Source of the DNA: Rhodospirillales bacterium
GTDB taxonomy: Bacteria > Pseudomonadota > Gammaproteobacteria > Steroidobacterales > Rariloculaceae
Assembly (NCBI GenBank): GCA_024640665.1
Contig: JAHEEO010000169.1
Coordinates: forward strand, 1-6,796
DNA length: 6,796 bases
Direction of reading: 5' to 3'
Part shown: positions 1 to 5,476 of the stretch, one piece after another
How positions within the stretch are numbered: the stretch's first letter is position 1
Layout of the letters: each line of letters begins with the position of its first letter
Program-made: the position numbers and the translations under genes
Notes under the pieces: generated by a model
Databases searched by the model: none
Seen by the model: the letters and a program-made list of their open reading frames with translations, nothing else
Told to the model about the DNA's origin: nothing

Positions 1-443
1 AAGCAACGCATGCCCACGAAGGCGCGGCTTTCGTCGAGATCTTTCAAAATTGCATTGTCTACAACGACGACGTTTTCAAGAGTTTTACCGATCGCGCGAC
101 AGCAGCGGATACGCAAATCCACGTTCGCCATGGCGAGCCGTTGGTATTTGGCAAAGACAAGACGAAAGGACTGGCTTTGGACGTCAAATCGCTGCAGCTG
201 AAGATCGTGGATGCGAATGCGCAGGACAGTGACGTGCTAGTTCATGACGAAACAAATGTCACGCTTGCGCAGTTGCTGCTGGCGATGGGCAGTCCGGATT
301 ATCCAGTCGCGATGGGAGTTGTGTACCGCAATCCGGCGATTGCGTTTGAAGCCGGGTTTTATGCCAATCATGTTACCGGCCTGAAACGAACCAGCCGCAT
401 TGCAGATGCACTGCGAAAGACGACCACTTGGGAAGTTAAATAG
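1..443 (+). CDS. korB: 2-oxoacid:ferredoxin oxidoreductase beta subunit, C-terminal part (5' truncated)
   Basis: This is the last 146 residues of a thiamine-diphosphate-dependent oxidoreductase beta subunit, read in frame from base 3 to a TAG at 441-443; the start lies left of the window. The family oxidatively decarboxylates a 2-oxoacid with CoA to an acyl-CoA and CO2 and reduces ferredoxin, in the cytoplasm, together with an alpha subunit. Visible family features are the strand and cysteine segment FVEIFQNCIVYND near the fragment start, the GEPLVFGKDKTKGLALD stretch, the LVHDET motif, and the terminal PVAMGVVYRNPAIAFE segment. These resemble the KorB type known from the mycobacterial KorAB 2-oxoglutarate enzyme. 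The ThDP-binding GDG motif and most of the iron-sulfur cysteines would lie upstream and cannot be checked. The alpha subunit gene is expected immediately to the left. Internal ATG codons (for example at 141) fall in the middle of the conserved domain and are not starts. The exact 2-oxoacid is inferred, not proven. Confidence 0.85.
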   Translation, partial: ATHAHEGAAFVEIFQNCIVYNDDVFKSFTDRATAADTQIHVRHGEPLVFGKDKTKGLALDVKSLQLKIVDANAQDSDVLVHDETNVTLAQLLLAMGSPDYPVAMGVVYRNPAIAFEAGFYANHVTGLKRTSRIADALRKTTTWEVK

Positions 444-446
444 CGC

Positions 447-1730
447 CTAACCGTTAATGTTTGCCGCTACGTCTGATACTTCGGCCCAGACACGCAGGAT
501 ATTGCCGCTCCATAGTTTCGCGATATCAGCCTCGCTGTAGCCGCGTTGCAGCAATTCTTCGGTAATGTTCATCGTTTCGGTGGCATCCGACCACCCGTCA
601 ATGCCGCCGCCGCCGCCGAAATCAGAGCTAATGCCGACGTGGTCAATGCCAATGAGATTCACCGCGTAGTCGATATGGTCTACCAACGCAGCTACGCCTG
701 GCTTTGGCCACTGCGATTCGATTTCAAGCATGCCGCGCATGTAAGCATCGGCATCGGCCTCGGCCAGCGTTGAGGGATCAATGGGGCCATTTAGTCCAAA
801 GCGCCGCTGCAGATTTTGTACGGCTTCATTTCGTTCCGGCGGATACGTTTGCAGATAGGACTCAAATGCGACAATTTGCACGACACCGCCGTTGTCGCGT
901 AAAGCCAGAAGCGTTTCGTCATCCATATTTCGAGCGTGTTGAGCGACACCCGCAACGCTGGAATGTGAGCCGATAACCGGCGCGCGCGACAAAGCCATTG
1001 CATCCAGCGCCGAGGCTTTCGAGGCATGGGAGATATCGACCATCATGCCAACGGCATTCATGCGCCGAATGACTTCGGCGCCGAAGTCGCTTATGCCACC
1101 ATGTTCGGTTGCGCTGTCACCGAATTGCGGGCGGGGTTGCGCGGAGTCGGCAACATCATTGTGGCCGTTGTGGACCAGTGTCATATAGCGAGCGCCGAGT
1201 TCGAAGTAACGATCGATCAGATTGAGATCATTGCCGATCACGTAGCCGTTTTCGATACCGATTGTCGCTACAAGCTTGCCTTGGGCCGCAATACGCGTGA
1301 CGTCATCTGCCGAATAGGCGAATTCGATGAGCTCGGGATACAGCTCGTCGGTCATGCGATGAATGGCATCGAATTTGGTCAGCGCATCTGCTTTGGCTTG
1401 CTCGTAGTTTGTCTCCGTCCTTTCGGTCTGGCCAACGTAGACGATAAAAAATGCAGCATCGAGTCCGCCGCTGCGCATCTTTTGCAGGTTGACCTGCATG
1501 TCGCCGCTTAGCGGGTCTGCGGCGTCCGTTGCAAAGTCGAACGGGATGTCGACGTGCGTGTCGAGTGCAATGACGCGATCGTGAACAGCTGCAACGTCAA
1601 TCGCATCCGCCTGGGTTGCTGCATTTGGCGAGTTCGATTGTGGCGGCGTGGATTGCGGTGCAGTTTCCTGGGGCCCGCTGCAGGCATAAGCAGCGAACGC
1701 AATAAGAGGCAGAACGCGGACACAGTTCAC
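447..1730 (-). CDS. Membrane dipeptidase, peptidase family M19 (renal dipeptidase-like), probable lipoprotein
   Basis: A 427-residue zinc dipeptidase of the amidohydrolase TIM-barrel superfamily; relatives cleave dipeptides, including D-residue-containing ones. The active-site set known from human renal dipeptidase can be aligned: H59 and D61 in DTHVD, bridging E160 in GIENG, H187 in LVHN, H235 in VDISH, H256 in GSHSS, R267 in HARN, and D370 in GISSDF. The spacings E-H-H-H-R (27, 48, 21 and 11 residues) fit the human enzyme closely (27, 46, 21, 11), while about 45 extra residues lie before the last aspartate. The N-terminus is a short hydrophobic signal ending in AYAC at residues 14-17, followed by a Pro/Gln/Ser/Thr-rich linker (about 20-40), as in outer-membrane lipoproteins, although Tyr at lipobox position -2 is atypical. 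The start is a GTG with a modest GGGAA Shine-Dalgarno 7 nt upstream; no ATG in frame lies between the upstream stop and it. It follows the MFS gene on the same strand after 95 bp without a convincing terminator, so an operon is likely. The peptide substrate is unknown. Confidence 0.92.
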   Translation of the reverse strand: MNCVRVLPLIAFAAYACSGPQETAPQSTPPQSNSPNAATQADAIDVAAVHDRVIALDTHVDIPFDFATDAADPLSGDMQVNLQKMRSGGLDAAFFIVYVGQTERTETNYEQAKADALTKFDAIHRMTDELYPELIEFAYSADDVTRIAAQGKLVATIGIENGYVIGNDLNLIDRYFELGARYMTLVHNGHNDVADSAQPRPQFGDSATEHGGISDFGAEVIRRMNAVGMMVDISHASKASALDAMALSRAPVIGSHSSVAGVAQHARNMDDETLLALRDNGGVVQIVAFESYLQTYPPERNEAVQNLQRRFGLNGPIDPSTLAEADADAYMRGMLEIESQWPKPGVAALVDHIDYAVNLIGIDHVGISSDFGGGGGIDGWSDATETMNITEELLQRGYSEADIAKLWSGNILRVWAEVSDVAANING

Positions 1731-1737
1731 AATGATA

Positions 1738-1742
1738 TTCCC
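1738..1742 (-). promoter_or_regulatory. Probable ribosome binding site of the M19 dipeptidase (GGGAA)
   Basis: On the minus strand GGGAA sits 7 nt before the GTG at 1730. It is a weak match to the anti-Shine-Dalgarno complement, but it is the only purine-rich stretch at a fitting distance and supports the GTG start, which also gives a compact signal peptide. Confidence 0.45.
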
Positions 1743-1825
1743 AAAGCCCAGTTTGCGGCAGTGTACCGACTTTGCAGCGCCTGCCTCAATGCATGCTCAT
1801 GCGGTGGATACACTCGAGCCGAGAG

Positions 1826-3523
1826 TTAGTCAAGCGTTTCCTGCAAGTGATAGCGCCGGTCTACGGGACGGACGGTGGCATTTGCCACCAACGCAATTGC
1901 CAGCAGCCCGGCCATTAGATACATCGTGACGTTATACAGCCCGCTGGTCGGATCGACCGTGCCGGCGGGGGCAATCTCCATCAAATTGGCAATCGTTACT
2001 GTGCGCTCCGCAACCAGTAGGTCGAGCTGTTCTATGGACGTGCCAAAGGCTTCGGCGAAACGTGTCGGATCGACTGTGGCTGCCAGCCGTTGAATCGCGC
2101 TCGTAGAGGCACTGTCGCGCAGTAACGTGATGGCTTCCGGGCCGAGGACGCCCGCCACGCTCCATGCAGTTAATAAGCGGCCATGAATCGCGCCGACGTA
2201 GCGCGTACCGAAAACGTCAGCAAGATAAGCCGGAATAGTGGCAAAGCCACCGCCGTACATCGTGAATATAATCATCGTTGCCGCATAGAAGTACACAAGC
2301 CAGATCGCAGCTGGAGCAGCGCCCACTTGTTCCGCGCAGAACGGAATTGATAGATACAGCGCGATGCCGAGCGCAAAGAAGATCCAGTAAGTATTTTTGC
2401 GGCCAATATAGTCGGAGACGCTTGCCCAAAAGAATCGGCCGCACATATTGAACACGCTGATCATGACGACGTAAGTACCGGCAAAAGCACCATCGACGAT
2501 ATTGGGTAAAGTTGTGCCGAAGATCTCCGTCATCATCGTGGCTGCGACGCTGAGTACGCCGATGCCAGCGGTCACGTTAAAACACAGCACAATCCACAGC
2601 TGCCAGAACTGTGGTGTCTTATGCGCGACATCGATGTGCACGTTCTGCTCCGAGATCATGCGCTTACTGCGACGTGCGGCATCCGGCGGTACCCAGCCGG
2701 CTGGCTGCCAATCCGCGGGTGGCACACGATATGAAAACGCCGCAACCAGCATGACGATGAGGTATGCAGCGCCCAGCGTGACAAACGTCAGCGCCACGCC
2801 AGTCGAGCCCGTGCCAACCAAATAGACGCCTTCCGGGCCCGGAACGATCATGCCTGCGACCTCATTGGCGCCAATCACGACGACTTCCTGTAATTGTCCT
2901 GCGATATCCGCAAAGCGGCGGCCACCTTCAGTAACGAGGTTTACAGCATCGCTACTGCCCAGATAGTCGGGCGCTTGATAATAAAGGCGAATAAGAAACT
3001 CTTTGAGCGGTGCCCCAATCATCGCGCCGCCGCCGAAGCCCATAATTGCCATCCCTGTGGCCATCCCGCGACGATCTGGAAACCAACGGATCAGCGTGCT
3101 GACCGGGGAGACGTAGCCAAGGCCCAGGCCGCAGCCGCCAATGACCCCGTAGCCCAGATAGACGAGCCAGAGTTGGTGGAGGTGAATTCCGAGTCCGCCA
3201 ACGCAGTATCCGCCACCCCAGCATAAGGCCGCGACGACGCCGACTTTGCGGGGGCCGACGGCTTCGAGCCACTTGCCAGCTACCGCGGCGGAGAGCCCGA
3301 GAAAGATGATCGCAACGGTGAAGATGCGCACGACGGCCCCGAGCCGCCAGTCATCACCGGCAGGTGCGACGACACCGAAAGCGCGGATCAGCGCCGGGTT
3401 GTATATGCTCCAAGCGTAGACGGAGCCAATGCACAGGTGGATGGCGATTGACGCGGGGGGGACGCGCCAGCGATTGTAGCTAGGTTCTGCAATAATCCGA
3501 TCTTTCGATAACAAGCCCGACAT
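1826..3523 (-). CDS. OFA-family (oxalate/formate antiporter-like) MFS transporter with two large loops
   Basis: A 565-residue, 12-helix major facilitator carrier in the inner membrane. The first helix carries GSVYAWSIY (33-41), typical of the OFA group. MFS motif A follows as AGKWLEAVGPRK (82-93), and its second-half copy is SDYIGRKN (370-377). The OFA-like signature spans 136-172 (GYVSPVSTLIRWFPDRRG, then MGFGGGAMIGAP). Classic OFA proteins are nearer 400-450 residues; the extra length comes from an insertion after helix 5 (about 176-240) and another after helix 11 (about 470-528), both predicted on the periplasmic side. The start ATG at 3523 has a strong AGGGGGA Shine-Dalgarno 5 nt upstream. 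Known members exchange oxalate and formate or take up small monocarboxylates, but many relatives have no known substrate and none should be assigned here. It is transcribed divergently from the SLC13 gene and lies upstream of the dipeptidase on the same strand, so uptake and peptide hydrolysis may be co-expressed. Confidence 0.9.
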   Translation of the reverse strand: MSGLLSKDRIIAEPSYNRWRVPPASIAIHLCIGSVYAWSIYNPALIRAFGVVAPAGDDWRLGAVVRIFTVAIIFLGLSAAVAGKWLEAVGPRKVGVVAALCWGGGYCVGGLGIHLHQLWLVYLGYGVIGGCGLGLGYVSPVSTLIRWFPDRRGMATGMAIMGFGGGAMIGAPLKEFLIRLYYQAPDYLGSSDAVNLVTEGGRRFADIAGQLQEVVVIGANEVAGMIVPGPEGVYLVGTGSTGVALTFVTLGAAYLIVMLVAAFSYRVPPADWQPAGWVPPDAARRSKRMISEQNVHIDVAHKTPQFWQLWIVLCFNVTAGIGVLSVAATMMTEIFGTTLPNIVDGAFAGTYVVMISVFNMCGRFFWASVSDYIGRKNTYWIFFALGIALYLSIPFCAEQVGAAPAAIWLVYFYAATMIIFTMYGGGFATIPAYLADVFGTRYVGAIHGRLLTAWSVAGVLGPEAITLLRDSASTSAIQRLAATVDPTRFAEAFGTSIEQLDLLVAERTVTIANLMEIAPAGTVDPTSGLYNVTMYLMAGLLAIALVANATVRPVDRRYHLQETLD

Positions 3524-3606
3524 GTCATTCCCCCTATGACTTTTATATAAAACAATCGCTTGTATTTATTATCTAATGTAATTTCTATTTGGAATCCTGT
3601 GCATTC
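3524..3606. promoter_or_regulatory. AT-rich divergent intergenic region, probable promoters for both transporters
   Basis: These 83 bp separate the divergent OFA and SLC13 genes and are far richer in A+T than the flanking coding DNA, so both promoters are expected here. They contain a perfect 12-bp palindrome TTTTATATAAAA at 3541-3552 and the TATTAT stretch at 3567-3572, either of which could serve as a -10 element. I found no -35 hexamer at a good distance on either strand, so no exact promoter is called. Confidence 0.5.
3529..3535 (-). promoter_or_regulatory. Strong ribosome binding site of the OFA transporter, in a hairpin loop
   Basis: The minus-strand sequence AGGGGGA lies 5 nt before the ATG at 3523 and fixes that start. 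It is flanked by GTCAT and ATGAC (plus-strand 3524-3528 and 3536-3540), which are perfect reverse complements, so in the mRNA the Shine-Dalgarno could form the 7-nt loop of a 5-bp stem directly abutting the start codon. Confidence 0.7.
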
Positions 3607-5391
3607 ATGACGACTCCTCAGATCATTCTATTTGTCCTGCTGGCTGCAGTGTTCGTTTTTCTTATCTGGGGCAGGTGGCGTTACGACCTTATTGCGTTCT
3701 CTGCGCTCGCTATCGCCTTGATCTTTGGCGTTGTGCCTGCAGACCAGGCTTTTTCAGGGTTTGGCCATCCCGCAACCGTGATCGTCGCGCTGGTACTCAT
3801 CGTCAGCAAGGCGTTGTCCAATTCGGGTGTTATCGAATGGATAGGGCGCTATGCCATTTCGGCTGCGCGCAGCCTGACCCAGCATATCTCGATAATGTCC
3901 GGTATTGCCGCGGCTCTTTCAGCCGTCATGAACAATGTAGCTGCCCTGGCTTTGTTGATGCCGGTGGATATTCAGGCGGCTGCTAAGGCAGGTCGCAGTC
4001 CGGCGAGTACGCTGATGCCGTTGTCGTTTGCGTCCATTTTGGGCGGCATGATTACGCTGATCGGCACGCCGCCCAACATTATTATTGCGGCGTATCGCGC
4101 GGACGCTTTGGGCGAGCCTTACTCCATGTTCGATTTTGCCCCCGTAGGCCTGGTCTGCACCGTGGTTGGCATTATCTTTATTACTTTAGTTGGCTGGCGC
4201 CTTATTCCGCAGGCGCGCCGCGATATTGATTCCGGTAAAGACTTGCTCAGTTCTTCAGAATTTGTATTTGAGGCACAAGTCAGCGAAAAATCACCCATCG
4301 TCGGGCGTCGAGTTCGGGAGCTCGACGATGACGTTGAAGAACACGCGGTCGCGGTTATCGGCTTGATTCGGAACAAGAAGCGCGCTCCGGGGATGGCCAG
4401 GATAATGCGCATCGAAGCAGGCGATTTATTGATCTTGGAAGGTGCCTCCGCTGCGGTCGATCAAGTGGTCGGTGCGCTCAAGCTGGACTACGTGCGAGAG
4501 GCCAATTTTACCGAAGAAAATGATCGCAAGGCCGAGGACTTGTCGCTGTTGGAAGTGGTCGTGCCGGAAGGTGCGCGCATAGAGAATCGTTCGTCGGTTC
4601 AATTGCAAATGCTGCAGCGCCACGACGTCACGTTATTGGGCGTCTCGCGTCAGGGCCAACGCTTCCGGGAAAGCGTCCGTCAATTGAAAGTGGAAGCGGG
4701 CGACATCCTGCTGCTGCTGGGTCCGACTGAGCGCATGGCCGACACGGTGAAGTGGCTCGGCTGCCTGCCACTTGCGGAGCGGGGCCTGAAGGTGCTGCAA
4801 CGGCAAAAGGCATTTGCAACAGTCGGTATCTTTGCGGCGGCGGTGTTGATCGCCAGTTTAGGCTTGTTGGAATTAGCCGTCGCGCTGGCGGCAGCGGTTG
4901 CCGCTCTGGTGGCCTTCAACGTAGTGCCACTTCGGGAACTCTATGAGTCGGTCGAGTGGCCTGTCGTTATCTTGCTTGGTTCAATGATACCGATCGGCAC
5001 GGCTTTGGAGACGACCGGTGGCACAAGCCTTATTGCCGAGAGCATTGTTGCGATCTCCTCTGGCTATTCTCCGGTTGTGGTATTGCTTTTGCTGATGGTC
5101 GTAACGATGACGTTGTCCGATGTCATGAACAATACAGCGACGGCCGTCATCGCCGCGCCTGTTGCTATGGAGATAGCTACAGCATTAGGCGTCAGCGCCG
5201 ATCCATTTTTGATGGCGGTTGCCGTCGCTGCATCTTGTGCATTTTTGACACCTATTGGACATAAGAACAATACGCTGATCATGGGTCCGGGCGGTTATCG
5301 GTTTGGCGACTATTGGCGTATGGGGTTGCCGTTGGAGGTATTAGTGATTGTTGTCTCCATTCCAACAATATTATGGGTCTGGCCGTTATAG
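3607..5391 (+). CDS. SLC13/DASS-family permease with two TrkA-C (RCK_C) domains
   Basis: A 594-residue inner-membrane carrier of the divalent anion:sodium symporter superfamily; relatives move dicarboxylates, sulfate or other anions with Na+. The order is an N-terminal membrane half (about 5-200), two cytoplasmic TrkA-C domains (about 213-295 and 311-388), and a C-terminal membrane half (about 403-594). The two halves show the inverted-repeat signatures: SAVMNNVAALAL (105-116) with GTPPN (153-157), and SDVMNNTATAV (504-514) with TPIGHKNN (548-555), followed by GPGGYRFGDYWRMGLPLE. The TrkA-C domains (for example IEAGDLLILEG near 269-279 and VEAGDILLLLG near 362-372) are thought to bind a ligand and gate transport. 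I chose the ATG at 3607 because MTTPQ followed by a hydrophobic helix and WGRWRYDL is the usual family N-terminus; a TTG at 3589 in frame would add six residues (MESCAF) and has no better ribosome site. The Shine-Dalgarno is poor for both. The substrate cannot be read from the sequence. Confidence 0.92.
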   Translation: MTTPQIILFVLLAAVFVFLIWGRWRYDLIAFSALAIALIFGVVPADQAFSGFGHPATVIVALVLIVSKALSNSGVIEWIGRYAISAARSLTQHISIMSGIAAALSAVMNNVAALALLMPVDIQAAAKAGRSPASTLMPLSFASILGGMITLIGTPPNIIIAAYRADALGEPYSMFDFAPVGLVCTVVGIIFITLVGWRLIPQARRDIDSGKDLLSSSEFVFEAQVSEKSPIVGRRVRELDDDVEEHAVAVIGLIRNKKRAPGMARIMRIEAGDLLILEGASAAVDQVVGALKLDYVREANFTEENDRKAEDLSLLEVVVPEGARIENRSSVQLQMLQRHDVTLLGVSRQGQRFRESVRQLKVEAGDILLLLGPTERMADTVKWLGCLPLAERGLKVLQRQKAFATVGIFAAAVLIASLGLLELAVALAAAVAALVAFNVVPLRELYESVEWPVVILLGSMIPIGTALETTGGTSLIAESIVAISSGYSPVVVLLLLMVVTMTLSDVMNNTATAVIAAPVAMEIATALGVSADPFLMAVAVAASCAFLTPIGHKNNTLIMGPGGYRFGDYWRMGLPLEVLVIVVSIPTILWVWPL

Positions 5392-5476
5392 GCGTTGCAA
5401 ATTCGTGACCGGTAAGGACGCGCTGGCATCGCGCCTGTGTGAGAGTGCGAAAGTTTTCACGTGTCGGAGATTCGGA
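5392..5476 (+). other. Short gap between the SLC13 permease and the PPC/caspase-like gene, with a small hairpin
   Basis: No gene is visible in these 85 bp. A stem of seven pairs with one bulged A can form between 5415-5422 (AGGACGCG) and 5430-5436 (CGCGCCT) around a 7-nt loop. No run of T follows, so it does not look like an intrinsic terminator, and readthrough from the permease into the next gene is possible. Confidence 0.35.
5466..5470 (+). promoter_or_regulatory. Ribosome binding site GGAGA of the PPC/caspase-like gene
   Basis: GGAGA lies 6 nt before the GTG at 5477. It decides this start over an in-frame GTG at 5405, which would put about 24 extra residues in front of the signal peptide and lacks a comparable site. 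Confidence 0.6.

Noticed and set aside
612..622. GCC/GCCGCCGCC triplet run in the dipeptidase gene
   Set aside because: It encodes the Gly-rich GGGGG segment after the active-site Asp370, a coding feature rather than an independent repeat element.
1026..1511. 161-codon plus-strand open frame
   Set aside because: It lies antisense within the well-supported M19 dipeptidase, whose active-site residues are all in the minus-strand frame; the plus-strand product has no recognisable domain.
1791..1802. Short dyad GCATG-CT-CATGC between the OFA and dipeptidase genes
   Set aside because: The 5-bp arms with a 2-nt spacer cannot form a stable hairpin, no T-tract follows, and the length is compatible with chance, so neither terminator nor operator is called.
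3589..3606. TTG start six codons upstream for the SLC13 permease
   Set aside because: No Shine-Dalgarno precedes it and the added residues MESCAF do not look like the family N-terminus; the ATG at 3607 gives the usual one. It is not fully excluded because the ATG also has a weak site.
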